The notes below the pieces were generated by a model. It worked only from the letters and a program-made list of their open reading frames with translations. It searched no databases and was not told where the DNA came from. From Streptomyces sp. JH14 (GTDB taxonomy: Bacteria; Actinomycetota; Actinomycetes; Streptomycetales; Streptomycetaceae): 64,000 nt of DNA. The translations under genes were made by a program, and so were the position numbers. The stretch is taken from positions 5,208,001 to 5,272,000 of the forward strand of contig NZ_JAJNEL010000001.1 of the NCBI RefSeq assembly GCF_029428675.1. Reading direction: 5' to 3'. This document shows, piece after piece, positions 41,718 to 51,486 of the stretch. Every line of letters begins with the position of its first letter. The stretch's first letter is position 1.

Positions 41718-43645
41718 CGGTCGTCCTCCTGCGGACGGGCGGAGTTCTGCGGCTGTGCGGGGTCCGGGGGCGCGGCCGGGTGCGTGGCCCACTCCAGCAG
41801 CCCGATGAACGCCCGGTTCAGCAGCGCCGAATCGGCCGGCCGCAACGGCCGCTGCGCCATCAGCAGTGCCTGCCCGTACAGCGCCTCCGTGGCGGTCGCC
41901 GCCAGTTCCGGGGTGTCCAGTGAACCGATCCGGCGGACCAGCGGATTGAGATGGTTCAGTACGAGCCGGGCGCGCGGCGCACTTCCGCGCAGCGAGCCGA
42001 GGATTCCCGCCCACAGGTCGTCCGCCTGCTCCTGCGCGTCGGCGCGGGCCTGTTCGTGGCGGGCCGACCTGTCGTCGAGATGCAGCGCGGGCACGGTCAG
42101 CGGATGGAAGGCGCGCAGCGCCACGTCGCAGCCCAGCGGGTCGAGTCTGGCGCGGGCCGCGGCCAGGAAGGTGCCGAGCGCCAGCTCCTGGGCCGGATCG
42201 ACCGTGTCCAGATGCGCGGTGACGGTATCGGCGTCCAGCTCCGCGACCGCCGTTCCCGGCCGGACCGACGGCAGCCGTTCGACCAGCTCGGTGTCGTACG
42301 TGTAGCCGCCGTTGACCACTCCGATGCCCTGCGCGGACGCGATCGGCGCGACCTGCCGGTACTCCTCCACGGTCCGGGTGAAGTGCACCACGGGATGGCG
42401 ACGGGCGAACTCCTCCAGGGACAGCCGGCCGTCCGTCGTCTCGAACGGCAGCCACGGCAGCATCGTCCGCAGCATGGCGCTGTCGTGCCGGGCCAGGGAC
42501 TTCACCCCCAGGTGGTGCACGGACAGGAAATCCGCCAGCCGCTCGGGATCGCCTGCGGCCAGTCCCGTCAGCCAGTCCCTGATCCGCTCGCCGAGCGCCT
42601 CCCGTACGGCGGCGAGGGTCTCGTCCGCGTACAGCGCCTCCCGTGACGCGGTGGGCCGCAGACTGTCCGTGTCGATGACGCACCGCACGAAGAACGCCCA
42701 GTCGGGCAGCAGTTCGTCGGCACGGTCGGTCAGCAGCATCCCCTTGAGATGCACCCGGTGGCCCGCACGCTGCGCCGGGCTGACGGCCGACGGCAGGACG
42801 TACGCGACACCGCGGATCCCCGCGAGCGGCAGATCCAGATCGATCGCGTCGAGCGGCGAGAAGCCGAACTGTTCGTGGCAGTGGCGGGCCAGCGCCACCC
42901 GCCGCCCCGCAGGGCTCGGGTACGGACGGTCCCACGGCGCCGGCAGAGCGGTGACCTTGGCCTCGCCGACCCGCACGTCGTACGGCAGCAGCGAGCCGAA
43001 GTCGCGGGCGAGCGCGAGGACCCGCTCCTCGGCGAGCCAGTCCGCGCTGCCGGGACGGGCGACCAGGTGCACGGTGGTGCCGGGCTCGGGGCGCGCGCTG
43101 TCCGGGAGTGTACGGACGGTGTACGAGCCGTCATCGCGGGCGCACCACTCGACGGGAGGCGCGGCAGGTGTACGGGCCGACCGGCTGACGACCCGGATCT
43201 CGGCCGCGACGACGAAGCAGGCGAGCAGCCCGATGCCGAACTGACCGAGGAACTCGGCACGCGCCGAGGCCAGCCCCTGGACACCGTCACGCTTGGAGCT
43301 GCGGCCGATCGTCGCGAGCAGGCTGTGCACGTCGGTCTCGGTCAGACCGATCCCGCTGTCCTCGATCCGCAGCCGCCCCCCGGAGGCGTACAGCCGTACC
43401 AGCGCGGGCGCGTCCGGCTGCTCGGCGCGGCGGGCCGTGAGGGCGTCCACGGCGTTCTGCAGCAGCTCGCGCAGGTAGACGCGGGGAGAGGAGTAGAGGT
43501 GATGGGAGAGGAGATCGACCAGTCCGCGCAGGTCCACCTGGAAGGTGTGCGGCGACCGGCCGGAAGGGGCCTCACGGGACGGGTCGGAGGTGGATCCGGA
43601 GGACGGATCGGGGGATGCGGAGTTCGCTGAGGTCTCAGATGTCAT
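41714..43645 (-). CDS. htpG: Hsp90-family chaperone (HtpG-like, divergent)
   Basis: 643 residues. The GHKL ATPase motifs are intact: ELLQNAVDAL at 60-69 (Glu60 and Asn63), DSGIGLT at 96-102, and GQFGIGLLACF at 134-144. The middle domain keeps RGVAYVLP and the catalytic-loop Arg region (DSLRPTASREAL); the C-terminal dimerisation part is shorter and poorly conserved. The first 32 residues are a Ser/Pro-rich lead. Compared with canonical HtpG, ELLQN replaces ELISN and the client-binding segments differ, placing it in the divergent actinobacterial group. It is translationally coupled to the TPR gene downstream and divergent from recG. Confidence 0.9.
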   Translation of the reverse strand: MTSETSANSASPDPSSGSTSDPSREAPSGRSPHTFQVDLRGLVDLLSHHLYSSPRVYLRELLQNAVDALTARRAEQPDAPALVRLYASGGRLRIEDSGIGLTETDVHSLLATIGRSSKRDGVQGLASARAEFLGQFGIGLLACFVVAAEIRVVSRSARTPAAPPVEWCARDDGSYTVRTLPDSARPEPGTTVHLVARPGSADWLAEERVLALARDFGSLLPYDVRVGEAKVTALPAPWDRPYPSPAGRRVALARHCHEQFGFSPLDAIDLDLPLAGIRGVAYVLPSAVSPAQRAGHRVHLKGMLLTDRADELLPDWAFFVRCVIDTDSLRPTASREALYADETLAAVREALGERIRDWLTGLAAGDPERLADFLSVHHLGVKSLARHDSAMLRTMLPWLPFETTDGRLSLEEFARRHPVVHFTRTVEEYRQVAPIASAQGIGVVNGGYTYDTELVERLPSVRPGTAVAELDADTVTAHLDTVDPAQELALGTFLAAARARLDPLGCDVALRAFHPLTVPALHLDDRSARHEQARADAQEQADDLWAGILGSLRGSAPRARLVLNHLNPLVRRIGSLDTPELAATATEALYGQALLMAQRPLRPADSALLNRAFIGLLEWATHPAAPPDPAQPQNSARPQEDDR

Positions 43646-43807
43646 CGTCGCAGCGCCGGTGGGGGGACGGGCGACGGCGCGGGTCGGGCGATCCCGCGGA
43701 GGGTGATCGCGAGCGAGGAGCGGGGTCCGAATCCTAGGGGCGCGGACACGTATCCGACCAGGGGATTCCCGCGGTGCGGGCGACTTCTGTCAGTGGTGTG
43801 GTGTGCA

Positions 43808-46012
43808 ATGGATCGCGTGTCTGCGTTCGATGAACCCCTCAGGAAGCTGCTCGGCGGTGCCACCGCGAAGGTGATGGCCGAACATCTCGACCTGCACACG
43901 GTCGGTGATCTGCTGCACCACTACCCGCGGCGGTACGAGGAGCGCGGCCAGCTCACCGCGCTCGGCGACCTCCCGCTGGACGAGCACGTGACGGTCGTGG
44001 CGCAGGTCGCGGACGCCCGGATCATGGTGTTCAACAACGGCAGGGGCAAGCGCCTGGAGGTGACCCTCACCGACGGCAGCGGCCGGCTCCAGCTGGTCTT
44101 CTTCGGCCACGGGGTGCACAAGCCGCACAAGGAGCTGCTGCCCGGCCGCCGGGCGATGTTCGCGGGCAAGGTCTCCGTCTTCAACCGGAAGATGCAGCTC
44201 GCCCACCCCACCTACCAGCTGCTCGACGCCACGGACGCCGACGAGGCCACGGAGGCGGTGGACGCATTCGCCGGCCGGCTGCTGCCCATATACCCGGCCT
44301 GCAAGCAGCTCGACTCCTGGCGGATCGCCAAGGCCGTCGACACGGTGCTGCCCAGCGCCGGGGACGCCGTCGACCCGTTGCCGCCGTCGCTGCGCGAGGG
44401 GCGCGGTTTCACCTCGCTGCCCGAGGCACTCCTGAAGATCCACCGCCCGCAGACCAAGGCGGACATCGCCGACGCCAGGGACCGGCTGAAGTGGGACGAG
44501 GCGTTCGTCCTCCAAGTGGCGCTCGCCCGCCGCCGGTTCGCGGACACCCAGCTCCCGGCGGTGGCGCGGGTCCCCGCCCACGGAGGGCTGCTCGACGCGT
44601 TCGACGCCAAGCTGCCGTTCACCCTCACGGAGGGCCAGGAGAAGGTCTCCAAGGAGATCTTCGACGACCTGGCGACCGAGCACCCGATGCACCGGCTCCT
44701 GCAGGGCGAGGTCGGGTCCGGGAAGACGCTGGTCGCACTGCGCGCCATGCTCGCCGTCGTCGACGCGGGCGGACAGGCCGCGATGCTCGCCCCCACCGAG
44801 GTGCTCGCCCAGCAGCACCACCGGTCCATCACGGAAATGATGGGCGAGCTGGCCGAGGGAGGGATGCTGGGCGGTTCCGACCTCGGTACGAAGGTGGTGC
44901 TGCTCACCGGGTCGATGGGGACGGCGGCCCGCCGCCAGGCGCTGCTGGACCTGGTCACCGGCGAGGCGGGGATCGTGATCGGCACGCATGCGCTGATCGA
45001 GGACAAGGTGCAGTTCCACGACCTGGGGCTGGTCGTCGTGGACGAGCAGCACCGCTTCGGCGTGGAGCAGCGTGACGCCCTGCGTTCCAAGGGCAAGCAG
45101 CCGCCGCACCTGCTGGTCATGACCGCCACGCCCATTCCCCGGACGGTCGCCATGACCGTCTTCGGCGACCTGGAGACGTCCGTCCTGGACCAACTGCCGG
45201 CCGGCCGCTCGCCGATCGCCAGTCATGTCGTCCCCGCCAAGGACAAGCCGCACTTCCTGACCCGGGCCTGGGAGCGGGTCCGCGAGGAGGTGGAGAGCGG
45301 GCATCAGGCGTACGTCGTCTGTCCGCGGATCGGTGACGACGACGATGAGACCGAGAAGAAGAACAAGAAGAAGGCGGCCGAGGAGGACGGCGAGAAGCGT
45401 CCGCCGCTCGCGGTTGTGGAGATCGCCGATCAGCTCACGAAGGGCCCCCTCGCCGGCCTGCGCATCGCCGTGCTGCACGGCAGGATGAACCCCGACGACA
45501 AGGACGACGTGATGCGCCGCTTCGCCGCGGGCCAGGTCGACGTCCTCGTCGCGACGACCGTCATCGAGGTCGGGGTGAACGTCCCCAACGCCACCGCGAT
45601 GGTGATCATGGACGCCGACCGGTTCGGTGTCTCCCAGCTGCACCAGTTGCGCGGCCGCGTCGGCCGTGGCTCCGCGGCAGGCCTCTGCCTGCTGGTCAGC
45701 GAGGCGCACGAGGCGAGCCCCGCCCGCGCCCGCCTCTCCGCCGTCGCCGCCACCCTCGACGGCTTCGAACTGTCCCGGATCGACCTGGAACAACGCCGCG
45801 AGGGCGACGTCCTCGGCCAGGCCCAGTCCGGTGTCCGCTCCTCCCTTCGGGTGCTCACCGTCATCGACGACGAGGAAGTCATCGCCGCGGCCCGCGAGGA
45901 GGCCGTCGCCGTCGTCACCGCCGATCCGGAACTGACGCACCTGCCGGAGCTGCGCACCGCCCTGGACGCCCTGCTCGACAAGGAGCGCGAGGAGTACCTC
46001 GACAAGGGCTGA
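43808..46012 (+). CDS. recG: ATP-dependent DNA helicase RecG
   Basis: 734 residues; branched-DNA helicase that reverses stalled forks. N-terminal wedge/OB domain (about 60-170: HHYPRRYEERG, GSGRLQLVFFG), then helicase motif I GEVGSGKTLVA (about 300), DEQH at about 413, TATPIPRT, and motif VI QLRGRVGRG. A charged insertion with runs of Lys/Glu (DDDDETEKKNKKKAAEEDG) lies in the second RecA domain near residue 515. ATG at 43808; GTG 9 bp later is possible, as the ribosome site is weak. Confidence 0.95.
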   Translation: MDRVSAFDEPLRKLLGGATAKVMAEHLDLHTVGDLLHHYPRRYEERGQLTALGDLPLDEHVTVVAQVADARIMVFNNGRGKRLEVTLTDGSGRLQLVFFGHGVHKPHKELLPGRRAMFAGKVSVFNRKMQLAHPTYQLLDATDADEATEAVDAFAGRLLPIYPACKQLDSWRIAKAVDTVLPSAGDAVDPLPPSLREGRGFTSLPEALLKIHRPQTKADIADARDRLKWDEAFVLQVALARRRFADTQLPAVARVPAHGGLLDAFDAKLPFTLTEGQEKVSKEIFDDLATEHPMHRLLQGEVGSGKTLVALRAMLAVVDAGGQAAMLAPTEVLAQQHHRSITEMMGELAEGGMLGGSDLGTKVVLLTGSMGTAARRQALLDLVTGEAGIVIGTHALIEDKVQFHDLGLVVVDEQHRFGVEQRDALRSKGKQPPHLLVMTATPIPRTVAMTVFGDLETSVLDQLPAGRSPIASHVVPAKDKPHFLTRAWERVREEVESGHQAYVVCPRIGDDDDETEKKNKKKAAEEDGEKRPPLAVVEIADQLTKGPLAGLRIAVLHGRMNPDDKDDVMRRFAAGQVDVLVATTVIEVGVNVPNATAMVIMDADRFGVSQLHQLRGRVGRGSAAGLCLLVSEAHEASPARARLSAVAATLDGFELSRIDLEQRREGDVLGQAQSGVRSSLRVLTVIDDEEVIAAAREEAVAVVTADPELTHLPELRTALDALLDKEREEYLDKG

Positions 46013-46211
46013 GCGCCCGGGACGACATGCGCCGGGCACAGGGGAGGCATGCTCCGACGGCGGCCGGGTCGGGAGACGGCGGCCGCCGGGCACGGGGGAG
46101 ACCCGCTGGCCGCCGGGGCCCCCGGGCCCGAACGGCTCCGACGCCATATCGTGGGACGCACGGCGCCCGCCCCGTCCGGCGGGCCACCCCCGACCCGAGG
46201 ACCAGTCACCC

Positions 46212-46796
46212 ATGACCCGCGTGATCGCCGGCTCGGCCGGCGGACGCCGCCTGGCCGTCCCGCCCGGCACCGGCACCCGCCCCACCTCCGACCGCGCACG
46301 CGAGGGCCTCTTCTCCACCTGGGAGGCGCTGCTCGGCACCCTGGAGGGCATCCGCATCGCGGATCTGTACGCGGGATCCGGCGCCGTCGGCCTCGAAGCG
46401 CTCTCCCGCGGCGCCGTCCACGCCCTGCTCGTCGAGGCGGACGCCCGGGCCGTCCGCACGGTCCGTGACAATGTCCGCACGCTCGGCCTTCCCGGCGCCG
46501 AAGTCCGGACCGGCAAAGCCGAACAGATCGTGACAGGACCGGCGCCCGCGGACCCGTACGACGTGGTCTTCCTGGACCCGCCGTACGTCGTCACCGACGG
46601 CGATCTTGGCGAGATACTGCTCACACTCCGCGCCCAGGGCTGGCTCACGGACGATGCCCTCGTCACCGTGGAGCGGAGCACCAGAGGCGGAGAATTCAAC
46701 TGGCCCAAGGGATTCGAGCCATTGCGGGCCCGTCGCTACGGCGAGGGAACGCTTTGGTACGGTCGCGCCGCCTCTACGTGCGAAGACGCACGATGA
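46212..46796 (+). CDS. rsmD: 16S rRNA (guanine966-N2)-methyltransferase RsmD
   Basis: 194 residues. Starts [19 protein letters not shown], has the SAM motif [18 protein letters not shown] (about 51-68) and the amino-methyltransferase motif LDPPYV (about 120-125). It methylates G966 of 16S rRNA. The stop overlaps the coaD start (ATGA), the usual rsmD-coaD pair. The 199 bp upstream contain nothing I recognise apart from G/C-rich sequence. Confidence 0.95.
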   Translation: MTRVIAGSAGGRRLAVPPGTGTRPTSDRAREGLFSTWEALLGTLEGIRIADLYAGSGAVGLEALSRGAVHALLVEADARAVRTVRDNVRTLGLPGAEVRTGKAEQIVTGPAPADPYDVVFLDPPYVVTDGDLGEILLTLRAQGWLTDDALVTVERSTRGGEFNWPKGFEPLRARRYGEGTLWYGRAASTCEDAR

Positions 46797-47302
46797 CCGC
46801 ACCGGAGAGCGAGGGACTCAAGTTGCGCCGCGCCGTCTGTCCGGGGTCGTTCGACCCCATCACCAATGGCCACCTCGACATCATTGGCCGCGCCTCGAAG
46901 CTGTACGACGTCGTACATGTCGCGGTGATGATCAATCAGTCCAAGAAGGGCCTGTTCACGGTCGACGAGCGGATCGAGCTGATCCGCCAGGTCACCGCGG
47001 ACTTCGGCAACGTCCAGGTCGAGTCCTTCCACGGCCTGCTCGTCGACTTCTGCAAGCAGCGCGACATCCCGGCCATCGTGAAGGGCCTGCGGGCCGTCAG
47101 CGACTTCGACTACGAGCTGCAGATGGCGCAGATGAACAACGGCCTCTCCGGCGTCGAAACGCTCTTCGTGCCGACCAACCCCACGTACAGCTTCCTGTCG
47201 TCCTCCCTGGTCAAGGAGGTCGCGACCTGGGGTGGCGACGTCTCCCACCTGCTGCCGCCGCTGGTCCACCGGGCCCTCGTGGACCGGCTCGCCCAGCAGT
47301 GA
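46793..47302 (+). CDS. coaD: Phosphopantetheine adenylyltransferase CoaD
   Basis: 169 residues; the penultimate step of coenzyme A synthesis. Nucleotidyltransferase signature [14 protein letters not shown] near residues 18-31, [12 protein letters not shown] (about 97-108), and [12 protein letters not shown] near the end. ATG at 46793 overlaps the rsmD stop. The first 9 residues before LRRAVCPGS are a short extension. Confidence 0.96.
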   Translation: MTAPESEGLKLRRAVCPGSFDPITNGHLDIIGRASKLYDVVHVAVMINQSKKGLFTVDERIELIRQVTADFGNVQVESFHGLLVDFCKQRDIPAIVKGLRAVSDFDYELQMAQMNNGLSGVETLFVPTNPTYSFLSSSLVKEVATWGGDVSHLLPPLVHRALVDRLAQQ

Positions 47303-47400
47303 ACCACTGACTGCCCGTCACCAGGTGTCGGACGGGCGCCGACTGGCCGTACAGTCGTTCTGTCCGTCTCCAATCAGCAGTAGAGAGTGGCGAGCACACG

Positions 47401-48492
47401 GTGGACGTGCAGAAGAAGCTCGACGAGATCGTCGAAGTGGTCGGGAACGCCCGCTCCATGCCCATGTCGGCGTCGTGCGTGGTCAACCGCGCCGAGCTGC
47501 TCGCGATGCTCGAAGAGGTGCGTGAGGCCCTCCCCGGTTCGCTCGCCCACGCCCAGGAGCTCCTCGGCGGCCGGGAGCAGCTGGTCGAGCAGGCCCGCCA
47601 GGAGGCCGAGCGGATCATCGAGACCGCCCACGCCCAGCGCGGCTCACTGATCTCGGACACCGAGATCGCCCGGCAGTCACAGTCCGAGGCCGACCGCATC
47701 CTGGACGAGGCGCGCCGGGAGGCCGACGAGGTCCGCGCCGAGGCCGACGAGTACGTCGACAGCAAGCTCGCCAACTTCGAGGTCGTCCTCACCAAGACCA
47801 TCGGGTCCGTCGACCGGGGCCGCGAGAAGCTCCTCGGCCGCGGCCAGGCCTTCGACGAGCAGGGGTACGAGGACCCGGACTTCGCGGAGGCCCCCGAGCG
47901 CAGCACCGATCCGGCCACGCTGCAGCGCCGCGCGGACGAGTACGTCGACACCAAGCTCGGCGCCTTCGAGGCCGTGCTGGCCAAAACCCTGGAGGCGGTC
48001 GGCCGCGGCCGGCAGAAGCTGCACGGCCGGGTCGCCACCGACGAGCTCGGCGCGCACATGGCCGCCCAGGACGCCGCGGGCAGCCAGGGCCACACCAGCG
48101 ACGAGGACCACTGGGCCGGTCTCGCCGAGCTCGCCACCCCCGAGCCGCAGCCGGTGCCCCAGCCGGTCCAGCCGCACTTCCCGGCGCAGGCCCAGCCGAG
48201 CTACGCAGAGACGTACGCGTACCAGGAACAGCCCCAGCAGGATATGTACGGCTACCAGCAGCAGCCCGACCCCTACGCGGCCTATCAGCAGCAGGGCTAC
48301 GACCAGGGCCAGGTGCAGCAGCTGCAGGCGCAGGGGTACGACGGCTGGCAGCACCAGCCGCTCCCGGAGCAGCAGATGCACCAGCAGCAGGGGCTCCACC
48401 CGCAGGGCGAGAGCGACCTCGACGAGACCAGCCTGTTCGACACCAGCATGATCGACCTCGACCAGCTCCGCCGGTACGAGCAGGGTCGCTGA
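47401..48492 (+). CDS. SepIVA/DivIVA-like coiled-coil protein
   Basis: 363 residues. Residues about 40-130 are a long coiled coil (QARQEAERIIETAHAQ, SEADRILDEARREADEV). A block of about 34 residues beginning ADEYVDSKL (about 115) is repeated beginning ADEYVDTKL (about 179). The C-terminal 130 residues are Gln/Tyr/Pro-rich and end with SLFDTSMIDLDQLRRYEQGR. The place, just before DUF177-rpmF-rnc, matches mycobacterial SepIVA, a septum- and elongation-associated protein, and older annotations call it cell division initiation protein or F0 b-like. GTG at 47401; function in streptomycetes is inferred. Confidence 0.85.
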   Translation: MDVQKKLDEIVEVVGNARSMPMSASCVVNRAELLAMLEEVREALPGSLAHAQELLGGREQLVEQARQEAERIIETAHAQRGSLISDTEIARQSQSEADRILDEARREADEVRAEADEYVDSKLANFEVVLTKTIGSVDRGREKLLGRGQAFDEQGYEDPDFAEAPERSTDPATLQRRADEYVDTKLGAFEAVLAKTLEAVGRGRQKLHGRVATDELGAHMAAQDAAGSQGHTSDEDHWAGLAELATPEPQPVPQPVQPHFPAQAQPSYAETYAYQEQPQQDMYGYQQQPDPYAAYQQQGYDQGQVQQLQAQGYDGWQHQPLPEQQMHQQQGLHPQGESDLDETSLFDTSMIDLDQLRRYEQGR

Positions 48493-48658
48493 CCGGTTGC
48501 GGTCGGTTCCGGCCGATTCGGGGCCGGAAGTCGGACCCGATTGGGAGCAGGCCTACGCGTCCAGTATCCTGGCTTTTCGGTCGCGCGTATGACTGCGATC
48601 CAGGCTGCCCGCTTCGACTCCGAACCGGTCGGCCCCTCCCCATGGTGCGCGATGCGCC

Positions 48659-49327
48659 ATGCACACGATTTCGAAAGCAGGAAAAGCCCTGAACGGCCAC
48701 CTCGACCACCGAAACCCTCTCGTGTTCGATACGCACGAGCTGGGTCGGCGTCCCGGTGCCCTCCTGCGGCTGACCCGCTCGGTGGACGCCCCCCAGGACC
48801 TCGGTATCGACGGGGTCATCGGTGTGCCGGAAGGCGCACCCGTGGAACTGGACCTCCGCCTCGAATCGGTCATGGAAGGGGTGCTTGTCACAGGCACCGC
48901 CCGTGCGTCGGCCGAAGGGGAGTGCGTAAGGTGTCTGGAGCCGCTGCGCCAAGAGGTTGCGGCGGATTTCCAGGAGATGTTCTCGTACCCTGACGCCGAT
49001 GACCGGGGCCGCGCCAAAGCGGAACCGGCCGACGACGCCGAGGACGACGAGGACAGGCTCTTCATCGAGGACGGCCTGTTCGACCTCGAGCCAGTGCTGC
49101 GTGATGCGGTGGTGCTCGCACTGCCGATGCAGCCGGTGTGCCGGGAGACCTGCGCCGGTCTGTGTTCCGAATGCGGAATCAGGCTGGACGAGAATCCCGG
49201 TCACCACCACGATGCCGTCGACATTCGTTGGGCGGCATTGCAAGGACTCGCCGAGACCGTTTCGGACGGCGAGAAGGACAACATGGGCGGCGCCGAAGCG
49301 GGCGTCGACGAGAAGCAGGAGAAGTAG
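48659..49327 (+). CDS. DUF177 (YceD-like) protein
   Basis: 222 residues of the DUF177/YceD family, the gene almost always placed before rpmF and implicated in 23S rRNA or large-subunit maturation. Hallmarks: [13 protein letters not shown], a Cys motif [10 protein letters not shown], and [13 protein letters not shown], which together suggest a zinc site. The acidic tail ends with DEKQEK. Start uncertain: ATG at 48659 is used here, but the upstream ribosome site is poor and the conserved part begins only at NPLVFDTHE. Three bp separate it from rpmF. Confidence 0.9.
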   Translation: MHTISKAGKALNGHLDHRNPLVFDTHELGRRPGALLRLTRSVDAPQDLGIDGVIGVPEGAPVELDLRLESVMEGVLVTGTARASAEGECVRCLEPLRQEVAADFQEMFSYPDADDRGRAKAEPADDAEDDEDRLFIEDGLFDLEPVLRDAVVLALPMQPVCRETCAGLCSECGIRLDENPGHHHDAVDIRWAALQGLAETVSDGEKDNMGGAEAGVDEKQEK

Positions 49328-49329
49328 CC

Positions 49330-49503
49330 GTGGCTGTTCCGAAGCGGAAGATGTCGCGCAGCAACACGCGCCACCGCCGGTCGCAGTGGAAGGCTGCGGT
49401 CCCCACCCTGGTTTCGTGCGAGCGTTGCCAGGAGCCGAAGCTGCAGCACATCGCGTGCCCGAGCTGCGGCACGTACAACAAGCGCCAGGTCCTCGAGGTC
49501 TGA
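49330..49503 (+). CDS. rpmF: 50S ribosomal protein L32
   Basis: 57 residues: [20 protein letters not shown], then [18 protein letters not shown], the zinc-ribbon form with four Cys. GTG at 49330 directly follows DUF177, and rnc begins 8 bp after it: a compact DUF177-rpmF-rnc operon. Confidence 0.97.
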   Translation: MAVPKRKMSRSNTRHRRSQWKAAVPTLVSCERCQEPKLQHIACPSCGTYNKRQVLEV

Positions 49504-49510
49504 GCGGCTG

Positions 49511-50344
49511 GTGAGAGGCCCGATGTCTGAGTTGTCCCACGCCAAGAAGCAGGCAGACAACGTCAACACAGCCTCGTCCCACACGCTTCTGGAAGGGCGG
49601 CTCGGGTATCACCTCGAGTCCGCCCTTCTGGTGCGTGCGCTGACCCACCGTTCGTACGCATACGAGAACGGCGGTCTGCCCACCAACGAGCGGCTCGAAT
49701 TCCTCGGGGATTCGGTGCTCGGCCTGGTGGTCACGGACACGCTGTACCGCACCCACCCCGACCTGCCCGAAGGCCAGCTGGCCAAGTTGCGGGCCGCGGT
49801 GGTCAACTCGCGTGCACTGGCGGAAGTGGGCCGCGGCCTCGAACTCGGCTCCTTCATCCGGCTCGGCCGGGGTGAAGAGGGCACGGGCGGCAGGGACAAG
49901 GCGTCCATCCTCGCCGACACCCTTGAAGCGGTGATCGGCGCGGTCTATCTCGACCAGGGCCTCAGCGCGGCCTCGGAGCTGGTCCACCGGCTCTTCGACC
50001 CGCTGATCGACAGGTCCTCCAACCTCGGCGCCGGCCTGGACTGGAAGACCAGCCTCCAGGAGCTCACCGCGAGCGAGAGCCTCGGAGTCCCCGAGTACCT
50101 CGTCACGGAGACCGGCCCGGACCACGAGAAGACCTTTACTGCTGCTGCTCGCGTCGGTGGTGTCTCGTACGGCACCGGCACCGGCCGTAGCAAGAAGGAA
50201 GCGGAGCAGCAGGCGGCCGAGTCCGCCTGGCGCGAGATCAGCGCCGCCGCGGAGGAACGGGAGGCTGCGGCCAAGGCCGCCGCCGAAGGAGGGGCCGCCG
50301 ACACCCCTGCCGACTCGTCGCCCACCGACGTCGCTCCGGCCTGA
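49511..50344 (+). CDS. rnc: Ribonuclease III
   Basis: 277 residues; cleaves double-stranded RNA for rRNA and mRNA processing. The catalytic signature [14 protein letters not shown] is at about 58-71, with [15 protein letters not shown] completing the metal site; a dsRNA-binding domain follows (about 177-245), then an Ala/Glu tail. In S. coelicolor this gene is absB, whose loss blocks antibiotic production. GTG at 49511 gives the N-terminus MRGPMSEL; ATG at 49523 (with AGAGG) is the alternative. A hairpin follows. Confidence 0.97.
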   Translation: MRGPMSELSHAKKQADNVNTASSHTLLEGRLGYHLESALLVRALTHRSYAYENGGLPTNERLEFLGDSVLGLVVTDTLYRTHPDLPEGQLAKLRAAVVNSRALAEVGRGLELGSFIRLGRGEEGTGGRDKASILADTLEAVIGAVYLDQGLSAASELVHRLFDPLIDRSSNLGAGLDWKTSLQELTASESLGVPEYLVTETGPDHEKTFTAAARVGGVSYGTGTGRSKKEAEQQAAESAWREISAAAEEREAAAKAAAEGGAADTPADSSPTDVAPA

Positions 50345-50351
50345 CACATCG

Positions 50352-50381
50352 ACCCCTCGGTGCCCTTGCGCACCGGGGGGT
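50352..50381 (+). terminator. Hairpin terminator after rnc
   Basis: ACCCCTCGGTGC at 50352-50363 pairs with GCACCGGGGGGT at 50370-50381 (one wobble), 7 bp after the rnc stop and 83 bp before mutM. Confidence 0.7.
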
Positions 50382-50463
50382 CTGCCGTGTCCGGACGTCC
50401 GGCTGTCCGGGTTTCAAGGACAGGTACGTACCCTTGTTCCGAAGGATCTGAAGGAGCTGCACC

Positions 50464-51324
50464 GTGCCCGAGCTGCCCGAGGTCGAAGTCGTACGGCGCG
50501 GTCTCGACCGCTGGATCACCGGCCGCACGGTCGCCGGCGTCGAGGTCCTGCATCCGCGCGCGGTCCGCCGCCATCTCGCGGGTTCCACGGACTTCGCGGC
50601 CCGGCTCAACGGCAGCCGCCTCGGCAGGGCCATGCGTCGCGGCAAGTACCTCTGGGTGCCGCTGGACGAGGTGTCCTCCTCGCTCCTCGGCCACCTCGGC
50701 ATGAGCGGCCAGCTGCTCGTACAGCCGCAGGACGCCCCCGACGAGAAGCACCTGCGGATACGGATCCGTTTCGACGACACGCTCGGCACCGAGCTGCGCT
50801 TCGTCGACCAGCGGACCTTCGGCGGGCTGTCGCTCCACGAGAACACCGCCGACGGGCTGCCCGACCCCATCGCGCACATCGCCCGCGACCCGCTGGACCC
50901 GGCGTTCGACGATGCCGCCTTCCACACCGCGCTGCGCCTGCGCCGGACGACGGTCAAGCGCGCCCTGCTCGACCAGTCGCTGATCAGCGGCGTCGGCAAC
51001 ATCTACGCGGACGAGGCACTCTGGCGCACGAAGCTGCACTACGACCGGCCCACCGCGACGCTGACCCGGCCCAAATCGGCCGAGCTGCTCGGACACGTCC
51101 GGGACGTGATGAACGCGGCGCTGGACCAGGGCGGCACCAGCTTCGACAGCCTCTACGTCAATGTCAACGGGGAGTCGGGCTACTTCGACCGGTCGCTCCA
51201 CGCCTACGGGCGCGAGGGCGAGCCCTGCCACCGCTGCGGCACGCCGATGCGCCGCCGTCCGTGGATGAACCGTTCCAGTTACTTCTGCCCCCGCTGCCAG
51301 CGGCCGCCGCGCGTCACGGGCTGA
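50464..51324 (+). CDS. mutM: Formamidopyrimidine-DNA glycosylase MutM
   Basis: 286 residues; excises 8-oxoguanine and Fapy lesions, with AP-lyase activity. The N-terminal Pro nucleophile and Glu are in [17 protein letters not shown] forms the void-filling/phosphate site, [15 protein letters not shown] is the H2TH motif, and a CxxC-x16-CxxC zinc finger (CHRCG and CPRC) ends the protein. GTG at 50464. The stop codon TGA lies inside the left terminal repeat of the inverted-repeat element that follows. Confidence 0.97.
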   Translation: MPELPEVEVVRRGLDRWITGRTVAGVEVLHPRAVRRHLAGSTDFAARLNGSRLGRAMRRGKYLWVPLDEVSSSLLGHLGMSGQLLVQPQDAPDEKHLRIRIRFDDTLGTELRFVDQRTFGGLSLHENTADGLPDPIAHIARDPLDPAFDDAAFHTALRLRRTTVKRALLDQSLISGVGNIYADEALWRTKLHYDRPTATLTRPKSAELLGHVRDVMNAALDQGGTSFDSLYVNVNGESGYFDRSLHAYGREGEPCHRCGTPMRRRPWMNRSSYFCPRCQRPPRVTG

Positions 51325-51486
51325 GGGCTGTCCCGTCATCCCTGGCGGGCGCACGACGACAGCCGTGGTACCTCGCTGCGTTGTCGGAACGCCCGAATAC
51401 GACCGGTATGAGGACCCTCCTCCGCCTTGCGACACCACATCCGACGCCGCGCGCTGATCCACCAGGGATGACGGGACAGCCCTCAG
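51321..51486. mobile_element. MITE-like element with 25-bp perfect terminal inverted repeats
   Basis: The left arm (51321-51345, beginning CTGAGGGCTGTCCC) and the right arm (51462-51486, ending GGGACAGCCCTCAG) are exact reverse complements over 25 bp. The 116-bp interior carries no gene. No flanking target duplication is clear. From memory, similar elements with an interior GGTACCTCGCTGCGTTGTCGG are scattered in streptomycete genomes, as non-autonomous relatives of insertion sequences; this could not be checked. Its termini provide the stop codons of mutM and of the convergent HxlR gene. Confidence 0.75.

Noticed and set aside
41718-42935. Upstream extension of the TPR protein frame to 42935
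   Set aside because: Lies within htpG in another frame; the ATG overlapping the htpG stop is the sensible start.
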